DNA from: Plesiomonas shigelloides
GTDB taxonomy: Bacteria > Pseudomonadota > Gammaproteobacteria > Enterobacterales > CAMTGL01
Assembly: GCF_900087055.1 (NCBI RefSeq)
Contig: NZ_LT575468.1
Span: forward strand, 682,001-746,000
Direction: 5' to 3'
Length of the DNA: 64,000 nucleotides
Shown: piece after piece, positions 33,903 to 45,485 of the stretch
Layout of the letters: every line of letters starts with the position of its first letter
Position numbering within the stretch: the stretch's first letter is position 1
Translations under genes and position numbers: made by a program
Notes under the pieces: model-generated
What the model was told of the DNA's origin: nothing
The model's input: only the letters and a program-made list of their open reading frames with translations
Databases searched by the model: none

Positions 33903-34796
33903 ATGAATCTGGGCCAATTAATTTCAGAAAGCCGCAATCCAAACACCATGGATCTGGATACGCTGTCCACCTTGGAGATGTTGACGCGCTTTAATGCCGA
34001 AGATCGCTTGGTGCCGCAAGCGGTAGCGCAGGAGTTACCGGCTATCGCTAAAGCGGTTGATTGCATCACAGCCGCATTCCAGCAAGGTGGTCGTTTGATT
34101 TACATGGGCGCGGGTACCAGTGGTCGGTTAGGGATCTTGGATGCTTCCGAATGTCCGCCAACCTACGGCGTGCCACATGGCATGGTGATTGGTCTGATTG
34201 CCGGTGGTGAGGGGGCCATTTTAAAAGCGGTGGAAGGGGCTGAGGATAGCGCCGAATTAGGTCAGCATGATTTGCAGCAGCTGGCGTTGACCAGTCGTGA
34301 TGTGGTGGTCGGCATTGCGGCTTCCGGTCGTACCCCTTATGTGCTGGGCGGCTTGGCCTATGCCCGTGCTACCGGCTGTACCACGGTGGCAGTGTCTTGT
34401 AACCCTGATTCTAAAATTGCCGCGGCGGCCGATATTGCCATTTCGCCACTGGTGGGCCCTGAAGCGCTGACGGGTTCGACCCGCATGAAAGCTGGTACCG
34501 CGCAAAAGCTGGTGCTCAACATGCTGACCACCGGCGCGATGGTGAAGCTGGGCAAAGCCTACCAAAACCTGATGGTGGATGTGAAAGCCACGAATGAGAA
34601 GCTGGTGGACCGAGCGTGTCGCATTGTGATGGAAGCCTCCGGAGCGAGCCGCAGTGAAGCCGAGCATTTGCTGGCACAGACTGGCAATGAAGTGAAACCG
34701 GCAATCTTGATGCACCTGACCGGCCTAAATGCCGAGCAAGCCATTGCGCGTTTGGCTCAGCATCAGGGTTACTTGCGTCACGCATTACAGGCGTAA
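33903..34796 (+). CDS. murQ: N-acetylmuramic acid 6-phosphate etherase
   Basis: 297 residues, the family's normal length (E. coli 298). It splits the lactyl ether of MurNAc-6-P to give GlcNAc-6-P and D-lactate in the cytoplasm. G-A-G-T-S-G-R-L-G opens the SIS domain, and E83 in A-S-E-C-P-P-T corresponds to the catalytic glutamate. CGGAG ends about 8 nt before the ATG. murP follows after 55 nt. Confidence 0.96.
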   Translation: MNLGQLISESRNPNTMDLDTLSTLEMLTRFNAEDRLVPQAVAQELPAIAKAVDCITAAFQQGGRLIYMGAGTSGRLGILDASECPPTYGVPHGMVIGLIAGGEGAILKAVEGAEDSAELGQHDLQQLALTSRDVVVGIAASGRTPYVLGGLAYARATGCTTVAVSCNPDSKIAAAADIAISPLVGPEALTGSTRMKAGTAQKLVLNMLTTGAMVKLGKAYQNLMVDVKATNEKLVDRACRIVMEASGASRSEAEHLLAQTGNEVKPAILMHLTGLNAEQAIARLAQHQGYLRHALQA

Positions 34797-34851
34797 ATTT
34801 GCCTCGATGATTGGCCCGACTATTGGCTAGATAAGCAGACAGGATGATCCT

Positions 34852-36228
34852 ATGAGTAACCTCTCCTCGCTGGCAGCGCAGTTGCTAAGCGGTATTGGCG
34901 GCGAAGCCAATATTCGCAAACTGGAAAATTGTATGACTCGCGTCCGGATTGAAGTGTGTGACGAATCCCGACTCGATCTGGCAGCGCTCAAAGCGTTGCC
35001 GGGAGTGAAAGGCTACCTCAAACAAGGGGCCCAGCATCAGTTCATTATCGGCCCGGGGGCGGCAGCCAAAGTGGTGGATGCCATGCAGGCTTTGCTGACC
35101 GGTGCGCCGCCACTGGCCACAGCTGAGAGCAGCGGCAATACCGTTGAGCAAAATAAAGCGGCGGCCAAAGCCAAATACAAAATGCCGGTCAGTGAACTGC
35201 TGAAAAAACTGGGGAATGTGTTTATTCCGATCATTCCAGCTTTCATTGCGTCGGGCCTGATCTTGGGCATTATCAATGTGCTTAAGCGCCCCGATATTGC
35301 CGGTGATTTGGTGGATCAATACCCGAACCTGCTCAATTTGCTAGGGATCTTCGGCAATGCCGTGTTCTCGATCATGAGCATTTTGGTCGGTGTGAATGCT
35401 GCGCGGGTATTTGGCGGCTCGATGGCGATGGGCGGCGTGATGGCCGGGATCTTGACCCATCCCGGGCTGGCGCAAATTGAGCTATTTGGTGAACATCTGC
35501 AACCGGGGCGCGGCGGGATCATCGCGGTGCTGTTGGTGGTGGCGTTCATGTGCTGGGTGGAGAAAAAACTGCGGCATGCGTTGCCAGAATCGCTGGAGCT
35601 GATCCTTAATCCACTGCTGACGACGTTGATTACCGCCAGTTTAGCCATTGTGCTGCTGCAGCCACTGGGCGGTTATATCTCCGATGCCATTGCTCACGGC
35701 GCCAGCTGGGCGATTGAAAAGGGTGGCTTGCTGGTTGGCGCGATTTTGTCCGGGACCTTCTTGCCACTGGTGTTGTCCGGTTTGCATCAAGGCTTAGTGC
35801 CTATTCATGTTGAGTTGCTGCAAAAGTATGGTTCGAACCCGTTACTGCCTATCTTAGCGATGGCGGGGATGGGTCAAGTGGGCGCGGCTTTTGCGGTGCT
35901 GCTGAAAACTAAAAATGCGCGCTTAAAAGCAATGACCAAAGGCGCGTTACCGGTGGGGATCCTCGGTATCGGTGAGCCGCTGATTTTTGGTGTGACCTTG
36001 CCGTTGGGGCGTCCGTTTATCGCCGCCTGTCTGGGTGGTGCGTTGGGCGGCGCGCTGATCTGCTACTGGAAAGTGGCCACGGTGATCACCTTTGGTCTGT
36101 CGGGGGTACCGCTGGCCGTGACTATCGTGCCGGGTAAAGTGCTGCTGTATTTTGCTGGGATGGCGGTGACGGTCGTGGCTGGTTTCTTACTGACGCTGCT
36201 GCTGGGCTTTGACGATCCGCAAGATTAA
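34852..36228 (+). CDS. murP: MurNAc-specific PTS transporter, EIIBC
   Basis: 458 residues: IIB domain (1-90) with phosphocysteine C27 in E-N-C-M-T-R-V, a linker (90-110), and a multi-spanning IIC domain (about 115-450, with G-I-G-E-P-L-I-F-G-V near 375). Imports N-acetylmuramate as the 6-phosphate; it lacks its own IIA domain and needs that of another PTS system. It is operonic with murQ. Confidence 0.93.
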   Translation: MSNLSSLAAQLLSGIGGEANIRKLENCMTRVRIEVCDESRLDLAALKALPGVKGYLKQGAQHQFIIGPGAAAKVVDAMQALLTGAPPLATAESSGNTVEQNKAAAKAKYKMPVSELLKKLGNVFIPIIPAFIASGLILGIINVLKRPDIAGDLVDQYPNLLNLLGIFGNAVFSIMSILVGVNAARVFGGSMAMGGVMAGILTHPGLAQIELFGEHLQPGRGGIIAVLLVVAFMCWVEKKLRHALPESLELILNPLLTTLITASLAIVLLQPLGGYISDAIAHGASWAIEKGGLLVGAILSGTFLPLVLSGLHQGLVPIHVELLQKYGSNPLLPILAMAGMGQVGAAFAVLLKTKNARLKAMTKGALPVGILGIGEPLIFGVTLPLGRPFIAACLGGALGGALICYWKVATVITFGLSGVPLAVTIVPGKVLLYFAGMAVTVVAGFLLTLLLGFDDPQD

Positions 36229-36256
36229 AGCTGAGTGCTAGCCAATCAGAGTGATA

Positions 36257-36287
36257 AAAAAGGGATACGCCATGCGTATCCCTTTTT
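36257..36287. terminator. Bidirectional terminator, murP / chemoreceptor
   Basis: GGGATACGC (36262-36270) and GCGTATCCC (36274-36282), loop CAT, with six A before and five T after. Works for murP on + and for the converging chemoreceptor on -. Confidence 0.92.
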
Positions 36288-36353
36288 GTTGTTGCCGCGC
36301 TAGTTGCTTAGCGCGGCAGCGTACGAAGTTACTGAGCCGTGGATGTACCGCGC

Positions 36354-38456
36354 TTAATAGCGAAAGCGCGACAAATTGGTCATCACTTCGGCGGTAAGCT
36401 CGTTCATATGCTGAGTGTCGCTATTATTTTTACGTGCTCCATCGGCCACTTCGGATGCGGCCTGATTGATGTTGACGATATTGCGGTTGATATCTTCGGT
36501 CACGGCAAATTGCTCTTCGGCGGCGCTGGCAATTTGGGTGGTCATATCTTGAATCTGATCGGCGGCGGTCACAATCTCATCCAGCGCATTGACCGCATGG
36601 GCGATGTCATTTAGCGCCTGCTGACTCAGCTGACGGCCTTCGCTCATGGTGGCTACGGCGTTGCTGGTGGTTTGGCGCAGCGAGTCGATCATGGCCTGAA
36701 TTTCAGTGGTGGAGTGCTGGGTTTTTGAGGCCAGTCCACGCACTTCGTCGGCCACTACCGCAAAACCGCGACCGTGCTCACCGGCGCGCGCCGCTTCAAT
36801 GGCGGCATTCAGTGCCAGCAGGTTGGTTTGATCGGAGATATTGCGGATCACGTCCAAGATGGTGCCGATTTGCTGACTTTGCAGCTCCAGCGACTGGATC
36901 TCCCCAGCCACACTGTCCACTTGCGTCGACAGCTGTTGGATGCTGCTGGCGGTGTCATTCACCACATGCTGACCGCGCTCAACGGCATGACGGGTTTGTT
37001 CAACCGCGCTGGCCGTCATCTGGGCGCTGTCGGTGACTGAGTGCGCGGTGGAGGACATCTCGTTGACTGCGGCAGCAATCTGCTCAATTTCCTGCAATTG
37101 CAGCTGAGTACGGCGCAGCGCCTGTTGGCTACTGACCGCGCTATTGCCTGCCGCTTGTTGCAAGGTCAAGGTGGTACCGGCCACATCGGTGACAATGCTG
37201 TGGATGTGGCTGATCAGTTGGTTAACTTCCCGCGCCAGTTCACCGGTTTCATCTTTACGGCGAATATCCAACCGCTGGGTGAGATCGCCGCCCGCAGCGG
37301 ACAGACGTCGCAGCATCGCCACCACTTGGTTGAGCGGTTGGGCAATGGCGCGCGCGGCCCATCCGATCCCCAGCATGCCGAGTAGGGCTAGCGCCAAGCC
37401 GACAAGCAACTGGATCCAAATGGCTTGGCGGAACTCATCGGCAATGGCGCGCTCGGCGGCGGTAGCTTTGGCTAAGGCCGTCGCTTCGCTGACATCCAGC
37501 ACCACGCCCCATTTTTGTTGCACACCACGCAAGCTAATTGGCGCGAAGACTAACAAGTTACCTTGCTGAGCCAGCACTTGGGTTTTGCCTTGTTGCAGCA
37601 TTTGCCGGATTTGCTCGGTATCGGCGCCGGATAAGGTTTTGCCGATTGCCTCGTTATTACCGGAGTCTGCGGCGATGATGCCGCGCGGGCTGATAATACG
37701 CACGCGGCTGTTGCCGTTAAAAATCTCGCCACTGACTTGTTGTGCTAATTGCTGCAAGAAATTCAGTGAGTAATCGATGCCGACTAAGCCTTGGAACTTC
37801 CCGCCCGTGATCACCGGTACCACAAACGAAGAGAGCAGCGTCTGTTGCCCTTTGACGGTATATACCGATGGGTCTACCGCGCACGCGGACAGACTTTCCA
37901 TTGGGCACAGATACCATTCCGAAGCGCGAATACCGGTTGGACTGGCTTTGGTGGCGTAATAATCGCCGAGCGGGTTCAGATCCAGCGTGCCGTCACCGCG
38001 GTTCCAATAAGGGGCAAAGTTACCACTTTTCTGGCTATAACGGTTGCCACCGCTGTAGGCCAGATCGTTGCCATCAAAGGCATCTTTTTCCCAGCCTGAA
38101 TACACGCTCAGGAAATCGGGGTTTTTATCCAACACATCGCGCAGGAGTTGGGTGGCCGCTTCACGGCTCAGTGGCTGGGTGCTGCTGCGGTTACCGGCCA
38201 AAATCTGGCTTAAGGTCGTGGCACTGGTCAGGGCTTGCTCGAAGGTGCGGCTGATAGTTTGCGCTTCCTCATCGGCTAGCGTTTCCAGCCACTGCGCCGT
38301 ACTTTCTTGGGTGTGGCTTTGGAAATAATGCTGGATGGTGGCAGAGAGGCCGGAGAACGAGCTGTAACAGTAGGCGGAGACACCGGATACCGCCAGCAGC
38401 AGGCTGAGGCCTCCAGTAAAGGTTATCTGATGTTTGATTGAGCGAAATGCGAACAT
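36354..38456 (-). CDS. Methyl-accepting chemotaxis protein, Cache type
   Basis: 700 residues. TM1 at about 12-31, a ~310-residue periplasmic double-Cache-type sensor (Y-S-G-W near 140, Y-Y-A-T-K-A near 165), TM2 at about 345-369, HAMP to about 423, then a long cytoplasmic coiled coil whose tip [18 protein letters not shown] is near 540. No C-terminal methylase-docking pentapeptide (ends S-R-F-R-Y). Ligand unknown; neighbouring MurNAc and chitin genes make a sugar or amino-acid ligand tempting but unproven. Confidence 0.92.
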   Translation of the reverse strand: MFAFRSIKHQITFTGGLSLLLAVSGVSAYCYSSFSGLSATIQHYFQSHTQESTAQWLETLADEEAQTISRTFEQALTSATTLSQILAGNRSSTQPLSREAATQLLRDVLDKNPDFLSVYSGWEKDAFDGNDLAYSGGNRYSQKSGNFAPYWNRGDGTLDLNPLGDYYATKASPTGIRASEWYLCPMESLSACAVDPSVYTVKGQQTLLSSFVVPVITGGKFQGLVGIDYSLNFLQQLAQQVSGEIFNGNSRVRIISPRGIIAADSGNNEAIGKTLSGADTEQIRQMLQQGKTQVLAQQGNLLVFAPISLRGVQQKWGVVLDVSEATALAKATAAERAIADEFRQAIWIQLLVGLALALLGMLGIGWAARAIAQPLNQVVAMLRRLSAAGGDLTQRLDIRRKDETGELAREVNQLISHIHSIVTDVAGTTLTLQQAAGNSAVSSQQALRRTQLQLQEIEQIAAAVNEMSSTAHSVTDSAQMTASAVEQTRHAVERGQHVVNDTASSIQQLSTQVDSVAGEIQSLELQSQQIGTILDVIRNISDQTNLLALNAAIEAARAGEHGRGFAVVADEVRGLASKTQHSTTEIQAMIDSLRQTTSNAVATMSEGRQLSQQALNDIAHAVNALDEIVTAADQIQDMTTQIASAAEEQFAVTEDINRNIVNINQAASEVADGARKNNSDTQHMNELTAEVMTNLSRFRY

Positions 38457-38631
38457 GATCCGATCCTTGTTATCGTTATTGCATCAACAGCTATCGCAGC
38501 GGGAATACGCGAGGTGTCGCGTCGATCGTGAGCCATTTCCCAGATCAATAACAGTGCTTTTAGATGGCCGGATGCCGACATTTTTCGTGGGATCACGAAA
38601 TGTAAATTTTGCGCAGAAAAGAGCCATTTGA

Positions 38632-38661
38632 GGCTAAAGAAAAGGCGGCACTGGCCGCCTT
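38632..38661 (-). terminator. Terminator of the chitinase gene
   Basis: AAGGCGGC (38642-38649) and GCCGCCTT (38654-38661) around ACTG. On the - strand the stem is followed by a T-rich tail (TTTTCTTTA). About 97 nt after the chitinase stop. Confidence 0.8.
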
Positions 38662-38757
38662 AGAAGAGTTAACCTGCCGATTATCGACCGCCGCGGCGCC
38701 CCTATCGGGCACGCCGGACGGTCTGGAAGCTCAGGGTTAAGTGAGTTGCGTGCGCAA

Positions 38758-41700
38758 TTAATAGCTGCAGACGAAGCTCCAGCTGCTGTCGCTACCTGGA
38801 ACGGAGTTAGTCCACCAGTTGGCTTTGTAGACCTTGTTCTGGTAGGCCATCTGGTCACCGCCGGTGGCGAAGCCATTTTGCGTCCAGTTCGGGTACACCT
38901 TCACTTTGCTGACATCAACATTTTTACTGCTGCAGCTGTCAGTTGCGGTACCGCCACCCGTACCTCCACCGCTACCGTTGCCTGCACTCAGGTCGGCTAA
39001 AGGCAGGTTGGGGTATTCGGCGGCAAACGCATATTCGGTGCCATTGATCTTGACGGTGTAGTTAGCTGGGCCTGTGATAGGCAGGTAATACACGATGTCC
39101 AGATCGTAGGTTTCCCCTTTGGCCAGTGTTTTCCAGCTGGGCAGCGTAAAGGCCACGCGATGGAAGTTACCTTTCAGACCACCGATGTTGTCACCGGTAT
39201 GACCGGCTTGGATCACTTTCAGACCGGCGCCAGACTGATCCGCGGCATTGGCCGGTGATGAGGTCGGGATATCAAACTGGAACTCGGTTCCACCTGGGAT
39301 ATCAACGCCGGTGTTGTTTTTAAACTGGACTTTCGGGTTGATCGGATAGTTCTGATCGCCCACTTTAAATCCGCTGATGGTGACGGCAATGTCGACCGCT
39401 TTGGCCGGCATGGCACGTTCGGCCAGTTTGTTACCGTACGCTGGCGCATTTTTCAGGCTGTCGTACAGGGTACTGGTCATGGTGGTGCCGATATAGAACT
39501 CGCCGCCGTTACGCTCTGGATACCAGCCATAGTCACCGGCCAGCTCCCAGATCATGACGCCACCTAAACCTTGATTGGCCACATAATCGGCTTTGGTCTT
39601 GATGGACTCCGCATCTTCGGTGGACAGGAACACTTTCTTCTCGGCGTTCCACAGCCATGGCGCGACCGAGACTTTGTCGTAGTAGCGGACATACTTACCG
39701 GTCAGTTTATCTTGCGGATCGTTCGCTGGATCTAAACCGTATGACTGGATGTAGCTTGGCAGGATCCCTTTTTCCAAGTTCATCGCATGCCAGATGGGGT
39801 TGCCACCACCGGACATTTCTTTGCCTTGGACATCGACATCAAACCAGACGTTATCAATCCCGACCGCGCCGTTACCGCACTGGTTTTTCGGATCGCCACC
39901 GGTGCCCGGTGGGCATTGGGCTTGGTTTGGCAATGCTGCGCTACCCCACAGGCCATTCTCTCCACCACTGACGTTTTGCCAACCACGGGTGTAGTAAGGT
40001 ACGCCAATGTTGATACGACCGGCAGGCATTGAGCCACGGAAGTAGTGTGCCGCCCAATCGGTGTTCAAGTAACCCAGCCCACCGTATTGCGCCGTGCCAT
40101 ACATGTTCCACGCCGCCAACTCCGCATCTTTGCCGCTGTCGAACAGTGGCGCATTGTGGCCGACATAGTTGTTCCATGCCCCGTGCAGGTCATAGGACAT
40201 GATGTTGACGTAATCCAGATACTGGGTGATCTGGTAGGTCTCCATGCCGCGCAGCATGTAGCCGGATGATGGCGCAGCTACGGTCAGCATATAGTGCTTG
40301 TTGTCAGCGGCGCCGGCTTTATCCAGCTCTTCACGCAGGGTTTTCATCAGCACCACATAGGACTTCATCAGATGTGGACGCAGTTTTTCCGAGATAGCAA
40401 AGTCATCTGGGTTACCGGCTTTGGACATCGAGGTGGCGTACTCGTAATCAATGTCCACCCCGTTAAAGCCATACTTGCGGATAAACTCCACTGCGGATTT
40501 GGCAAAGGTTTGGATCCCCGCGGTATTGACGCTGCCATCGGCATTGGTGGTCATGCTGTAGAAGCCACCGGAGGCGACGCGTTTGCCGCTGTCATCAAAG
40601 TATCCGCCGGTTTCCGCCCAACCGCCGACAGAGATCAGGGTTTTGACGTGCGGATAGAGCTTCTTGTACTTGTTCAACAGGTTGAAGTGGCCTTTGTAGC
40701 TCAGGGTCGGATCCATTTCTGCGCCATTCACGCCCGGCCATTGCATGCCGGTAGCCGCATTTTTCGGATCGGCTTCGTTACCGACAGACAGTTTGAAATC
40801 CGGGCTGATATGCGCAAAGGCGTAGTTGATGTGGGTGATCTTATCCCACGGGATATTGCTGGCCAGATACGACGGCTGGCCGTTGGTGCCGGTACGCCAT
40901 GAGGTGAAATAGCCGATGATCCTGCGTGGGTGATCGGCGCCCATCATCTCGCGACCGTCTTTGTCATACACGGTGCAATACGGCACGTTGACGCCAGCGG
41001 TTTTATACAGCCCCTCAGGGCGGCACTGGTCTTGGGTGCTAACGCTAGAACCCACCACTAAGGTGGTCACGCTAGAGGCGCCGACGCCGCCTTTATCATC
41101 GGTGGCTTTGGCCAGCACCGCATGGCTGCCATCGGTGGCTTTCCAGGTGACTTGATACGGTGCGCTGGCGCTGCTGCCAACTAACTGGTTATCAACAAAG
41201 AATTCCACTTTACTGATGGTACCATCGCTGTCTTTGGCGCTGGCGCTCAAGGTGACGCTAGCACCGCTTTGCGCGCTGGTAGGGGCGCTTAGGGTAACAG
41301 TCGGCAGTTGGTTTTCCACTGGCGGTGTAGTGGTGGCGGTAACGGTCACACTGACGCTGTTATCGGTGGTGGCGCCTTTATCATCATAGGCTTTGGCCAG
41401 CAGGGTGTGCGCGCCGGTGGTGGCGGTCCAGGCATAGCTGTACGGCGCGGCGGTGCTGGTGGCGGTTTTCACGCCATCAATGTAGAACTCGACTTTGCTG
41501 ACGCTGCCATCGCTATCACTGGCGCTGGCTTGTAGGGTAACCACATCGCCTTGTTTGAAGCTGGCGTTGTTGGCTGGTGCGGTCAGCTGTACGCTCGGCG
41601 GCGTATTCACCGCCGGTGCGGAGCCACATTCACCCAGCAGTTTCCACTCCTGATAGGCGTTGGAATACTTGTCTGGGGACATATTCTGGTTCCACCAGTT

Positions 41701-41880
41701 GGCCTGATAGGCCTTGTTCTGCTGCTGGACTTTGCTGCCACCGCCATAGGCGGCCGCGCTGTTCCAGACCGGCAGGCTGGTACAGTCGACACTGGCTGCC
41801 TGGGCGGGAAGTGCCATCAGACAGGCCACACTGAGAACGCTCATCGTGAGCGCCGGAGTGAGAGGTTTCTTATTCGACAT
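38758..41880 (-). CDS. Secreted multidomain GH18 chitinase
   Basis: 1040 residues from ATG at 41880 (AGGGATG upstream; the frame's longer N-terminus has no signal character). Signal peptide 1-28 (P-A-Q-A). Then a CBM5/12 chitin-binding domain (about 29-88), two Ig/PKD-like repeats (about 95-190, 193-285: each with D-S-D-G-x-x-S-K-V-E-F), and a GH18 barrel (about 315-790) with F-N-G-V-D-I-D-Y-E as active site near 475. A further C-terminal beta domain (about 825-955), a Gly/Ser linker and a second CBM5/12 (about 983-1040) follow. Cuts chitin outside the cell; such enzymes leave by type II secretion. Confidence 0.93.
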   Translation of the reverse strand: MSNKKPLTPALTMSVLSVACLMALPAQAASVDCTSLPVWNSAAAYGGGSKVQQQNKAYQANWWNQNMSPDKYSNAYQEWKLLGECGSAPAVNTPPSVQLTAPANNASFKQGDVVTLQASASDSDGSVSKVEFYIDGVKTATSTAAPYSYAWTATTGAHTLLAKAYDDKGATTDNSVSVTVTATTTPPVENQLPTVTLSAPTSAQSGASVTLSASAKDSDGTISKVEFFVDNQLVGSSASAPYQVTWKATDGSHAVLAKATDDKGGVGASSVTTLVVGSSVSTQDQCRPEGLYKTAGVNVPYCTVYDKDGREMMGADHPRRIIGYFTSWRTGTNGQPSYLASNIPWDKITHINYAFAHISPDFKLSVGNEADPKNAATGMQWPGVNGAEMDPTLSYKGHFNLLNKYKKLYPHVKTLISVGGWAETGGYFDDSGKRVASGGFYSMTTNADGSVNTAGIQTFAKSAVEFIRKYGFNGVDIDYEYATSMSKAGNPDDFAISEKLRPHLMKSYVVLMKTLREELDKAGAADNKHYMLTVAAPSSGYMLRGMETYQITQYLDYVNIMSYDLHGAWNNYVGHNAPLFDSGKDAELAAWNMYGTAQYGGLGYLNTDWAAHYFRGSMPAGRINIGVPYYTRGWQNVSGGENGLWGSAALPNQAQCPPGTGGDPKNQCGNGAVGIDNVWFDVDVQGKEMSGGGNPIWHAMNLEKGILPSYIQSYGLDPANDPQDKLTGKYVRYYDKVSVAPWLWNAEKKVFLSTEDAESIKTKADYVANQGLGGVMIWELAGDYGWYPERNGGEFYIGTTMTSTLYDSLKNAPAYGNKLAERAMPAKAVDIAVTISGFKVGDQNYPINPKVQFKNNTGVDIPGGTEFQFDIPTSSPANAADQSGAGLKVIQAGHTGDNIGGLKGNFHRVAFTLPSWKTLAKGETYDLDIVYYLPITGPANYTVKINGTEYAFAAEYPNLPLADLSAGNGSGGGTGGGTATDSCSSKNVDVSKVKVYPNWTQNGFATGGDQMAYQNKVYKANWWTNSVPGSDSSWSFVCSY

Positions 41881-42455
41881 GGTTGCATCCCTGAGTCGCA
41901 GAGTAGGGGGGAGCGGCTTGTGCGCAGCACCCTGTGGAGCAGGTCGCTGGGTAAGAAAGCGGCCTACGCTAATAACCATAATCGAAGTATTTTTCCAGCA
42001 ATAAAAATGTTTGTGTGATGTTAATGAATGTGTGAGGTGGATTGGTAATGAGTTGCATACAAAATGCAAAATGAAGGCAATTAGGCGCGGCTTTTTTTCT
42101 AACGAAAATGTCTAACCTGTCTTGTTGCTCTGTTTTTAAATAAATTAACGCTTAAGTCTAATGCTTTGATTAGGTTAAGTTTAGTGTGAGTGTTTCGCGC
42201 GTTTTTTCTCGGAGCGGTGAGAGCTTGATAAGTCATAGCGCAGGGATGCGGCGGTATTTCCCTCTCTCTCCTTCGGTTTTAGCGCCGCTTATCCGCATGG
42301 CGCGGCTTTTGTGATCATGTTGATAACATTTTCAGTAATCAATTCTCAGTAAGAAGAAAGCAGAAAAGAGGGGAAGAGATAAAAAAATAAGAGCAGATCA
42401 AACGGTTCGGATGCGATGCGCGCTGGGGGGATAAATCACTGAGCCTACAAATAAC
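41881..42455. other. Long gene-free region upstream of the chitinase
   Basis: About 575 nt without a supportable gene between chitinase start and the trhP terminator. Presumably holds the chitinase promoter and its regulatory sites (AT-rich around 42090-42190). I see no clear CRP or other operator. Confidence 0.4.
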
Positions 42456-42477
42456 AAGGACGCCCGAAAGCGTCCTT
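42456..42477 (-). terminator. Probable terminator of trhP
   Basis: AAGGACGC (42456-42463) and GCGTCCTT (42470-42477), loop CCGAAA, 104 nt after the trhP stop. On the - strand it is followed by TTGTTATTTG, a moderate T-rich tail. Confidence 0.6.
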
Positions 42478-42581
42478 CATGACTGGCTCACATGCTATGC
42501 GCATACCCAGTGTATGGGGCGCGCACGTTAAACCTCGCCGAGTGAAACCGAGTCAGGCAAAACGTCGCTACACAATGTTGC

Positions 42582-43955
42582 TTAGCCCTGATGCGGATTA
42601 CGGGTGGTGTTGCCGTTGAGGTTACGCATCAGCAGCGCAAAGTTCAGCTCGATATCATCCGGCAGTGGCAGGTAAACGATGTGACCATCACCCGGCGCTG
42701 CGTCAATGGCCTCGCCTTTTTTATTGAACAGCTGTTCGATGGTGAAGTTGATGTTACCGCTTGGGGTCATCAGCTCGACGCTATCACCGACCAAGAACTT
42801 GTTCTTCACCGCTACTTCGGCCAGCCCATTTTTGCGCTCACCGGTAAATTCACCGACAAACTGCTGACGATCGGAAACCGAGTAGCCGTACTCGTAGTTC
42901 TGGTACTCATCGTGCACATGACGGCGCAGGAAGCCTTCGGTATAACCACGGTGCGCCAGTGACTCGAGGGTGTCCATCAAGCTCTTGTCGAATGGCTTAC
43001 CGGCGGCGGCGTCATCAATCGCTTTGCGATATACCTGCGCAGTACGGGCACAGTAGTAGAAAGATTTGGTCCGGCCTTCGATTTTCAGCGAGTGCACGCC
43101 TATTTGCGTCAGACGCTCCACGTGCTGAATTGCGCGCAGGTCTTTGGAGTTCATCATGTAAGTGCCGTGCTCATCTTCAAAGGCACTCATGAACTCACCC
43201 GGACGCTGGGTTTCTTCAATCAGGAACATCTTGTTGGTCGGCTGACCTTCACCCAAGGTTGGCTCGGCGGCCGGATCGATTGTCTGCACAGCAATCGGCT
43301 CTTGCTTGTGCACGATATTCCCCGCATCGTCTTCTTTGCCTTCGTGCATCTTGTATTCCCAACGGCAAGCGTTGGTGCAGGTGCCTTGGTTCGGGTCACG
43401 CTTGTTCAGGTAGCCCGACAGCAGGCAACGACCGGAATAGGCCATGCACAGCGCACCGTGGACAAAAATCTCCAGCTCCATATCTGGCACTTGCTGGCGA
43501 ATTTCGGCAATTTCGTCCAGTGACAGCTCGCGCGACAAAATCACACGGGTCAGGCCCATGCTTTGCCAGAATTTAACGGTCGCCCAGTTAACGGCGTTGG
43601 CTTGCACGGACAGATGGATATCCATCTGCGGGAAAGCTTCGCGCACCAGCATGATTAAGCCCGGATCTGACATGATCAGCGCATCCGGCCCCATATCCAC
43701 GACCGGTTTCAGATCGCGCAGGAAGGTTTTCAGCTTGGAGTTGTGCGGTGCAATGTTCACTACCACATAGAATTTTTTACCTTGCGCGTGGGCTTCATTG
43801 ATGCCGATTTGCAGGTTTTCGTGGTTGAACTCGTTGTTACGCACTCGCAGGCTATAGCGCGGCTGACCGGCATACACGGCATCGGCACCATAGGCGAAGG
43901 CATAACGCATATTTTTCAGGCTACCGGCCGGAGAGAGTAATTCAGGCTTAAACAT
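42582..43955 (-). CDS. trhP: tRNA 5-hydroxyuridine synthesis protein TrhP (YegQ), U32 family
   Basis: 457 residues from ATG at 43955, matching the M-F-K-P-E-L-L-S-P-A-G start of E. coli YegQ (453). Acts in hydroxylation of wobble uridine 34 in tRNA with a prephenate-linked pathway. Family cysteines: G-A-L-C-M-A-Y-S-G-R-C and Q-G-T-C-T-N-A-C-R-W, thought to bind an Fe-S cluster. Upstream in-frame ATGs (43970, 43985) would add 5-10 residues. Confidence 0.93.
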   Translation of the reverse strand: MFKPELLSPAGSLKNMRYAFAYGADAVYAGQPRYSLRVRNNEFNHENLQIGINEAHAQGKKFYVVVNIAPHNSKLKTFLRDLKPVVDMGPDALIMSDPGLIMLVREAFPQMDIHLSVQANAVNWATVKFWQSMGLTRVILSRELSLDEIAEIRQQVPDMELEIFVHGALCMAYSGRCLLSGYLNKRDPNQGTCTNACRWEYKMHEGKEDDAGNIVHKQEPIAVQTIDPAAEPTLGEGQPTNKMFLIEETQRPGEFMSAFEDEHGTYMMNSKDLRAIQHVERLTQIGVHSLKIEGRTKSFYYCARTAQVYRKAIDDAAAGKPFDKSLMDTLESLAHRGYTEGFLRRHVHDEYQNYEYGYSVSDRQQFVGEFTGERKNGLAEVAVKNKFLVGDSVELMTPSGNINFTIEQLFNKKGEAIDAAPGDGHIVYLPLPDDIELNFALLMRNLNGNTTRNPHQG

Positions 43956-43993
43956 GCTGTTCTCTTTCATCTCAATTCTGATCACAAATCAGA

Positions 43994-44016
43994 CCTGTCC
44001 AACCTGATTGGACAGG
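43994..44016. other. Hairpin upstream of trhP
   Basis: CCTGTCCAA (43994-44002) and TTGGACAGG (44008-44016), a 9-bp stem with loop CCTGA, 38 nt before trhP on its leader. Could end rdgC transcripts or regulate trhP. Confidence 0.5.
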
Positions 44017-44313
44017 CAAACGTCAACCGCTGTGCGAGCAAGAAGCGACCGCTGTGGCGGGGGGCTTGCTGGCGCGTTGTTGCGGAGGCAGGCATTCTAG
44101 CATGCAGGGCTGCGAAAGTGTGATCAGGTAGGCAATTATTCCCTGCGCAGTTCTATCGATGTTTTCTATCAATTTTTTATCGATTATTGCGCTGAAAAGA
44201 ACGGTGCTGACGGTAAAAAAGCCAAAGAATAAGACCATGTGGGAGACGAGAGAAGAGGCGCGGACATGACGCCTGGGTTGTTGTTTGTCCGCGCGTGAGG
44301 ATAGTAAAGACGC

Positions 44314-45231
44314 TTAGGCTGTTGGCTCGGCAGGGCCGCCCAGCGCATCGGTCAGCTGGGTGATCAGCGCGGCCAATTCAGCCGTCATCAGCGAGAAGTC
44401 GGCATCGAAACGCTGCGCAGGATCGTCGCGGTCGATGTCATCATTTTGCTCGCGCAGTTCGTCAGCAAATTTCAGGCGCTTGAGCGAGCCATCTTCGCAC
44501 AGCATAAAGCTGATCCGATCTTGCCAATCCAGCGCCAGTTTGGTGACCAGCTTTTGCGCTTCAATGTGAGCGGCAATTTCATCACACACCAGATTTTGCT
44601 GTTTGCAGCGGATCACGCCGCCGTCTTCCAGCACTGATTTGAGTTCAGCTTCCTCCAGCAAGCTGAATCCGGTTGGCACATCACCGCTGCGCACCCATTC
44701 GGTCAGGGTCAATTCAATCGGTTTTTGTACGCTCAGCGGGACTACAGGCAGGCTGCCGATGGTTTTACGCAGCAGGGCCAACAGATCTTCAGCGCGCTTG
44801 GCGGAGGCGGCATCAATCATGATCAGGCCTGCTTGCGGATTGATCCACGCTTGGGTCTGACTGGTTTTGCTAAAGGCGCGCGGCAGCAGGCTGTGCAGCA
44901 CTTCATCCTTGATGGTGTCTTTTTCGGTTTTCTTTAGCTTGCGTTGCTGCTCGGCTTCCAGCTTGGCCACTTTGGCATTGACCGCTTCTTTGATCACGGT
45001 ACCCGGCAGAATTTTCTCTTCTTTACGCGCACAGAGTAAGATATGACCTTGTGTGGTATGCGTAAAAGCACTGCTGTCACGGCCCAGCGGCATCACCCAG
45101 CCGAATTTAGCCATATCCTGACTGCCACACGGGGTGAAGGCAAAGTCAGCCAGCTGTTTTTCCAGCGTTTCTACCGGCAGATCAATGGTGCGGGTGAAAC
45201 GGTAAACCATCAGATTTTTGAACCAGAGCAT
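44314..45231 (-). CDS. rdgC: Recombination-associated protein RdgC
   Basis: 305 residues (E. coli 303), opening [11 protein letters not shown] and [12 protein letters not shown], then E-E-K-I-L-P and [13 protein letters not shown] ring-shaped DNA-binding dimer that limits RecA action. It is divergent from sbcD; the pairing of these recombination genes near phoB is also seen in E. coli. Confidence 0.95.
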   Translation of the reverse strand: MLWFKNLMVYRFTRTIDLPVETLEKQLADFAFTPCGSQDMAKFGWVMPLGRDSSAFTHTTQGHILLCARKEEKILPGTVIKEAVNAKVAKLEAEQQRKLKKTEKDTIKDEVLHSLLPRAFSKTSQTQAWINPQAGLIMIDAASAKRAEDLLALLRKTIGSLPVVPLSVQKPIELTLTEWVRSGDVPTGFSLLEEAELKSVLEDGGVIRCKQQNLVCDEIAAHIEAQKLVTKLALDWQDRISFMLCEDGSLKRLKFADELREQNDDIDRDDPAQRFDADFSLMTAELAALITQLTDALGGPAEPTA

Positions 45232-45485
45232 AGGGATTTTCGCTGTGATGACGGGAAGATACCCAGAATGATAACGGATCTGACTTTAAGTTGTCGCCCG
45301 TTGTTGCTTGCTTAGGCACAATGGGCTTTCTACTGGCATAGAGTGCGAGATGGGCTCATTCGGCGGTATCTCACCGCATCAAAGTGGTCAGCAGGCGAGT
45401 CAAAAATAAGCGAGTCAACCACAGGCGGCTCGTGGTGAGTCAGGCGCGTGGGCGCTTGGTCAAATAAGCGTAATTTGGGATAGGC

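Noticed and set aside
41881-42069. 63-residue N-terminal extension of the chitinase
   Set aside because: It would bury the signal peptide; AGGGATG before 41880 supports the shorter start.
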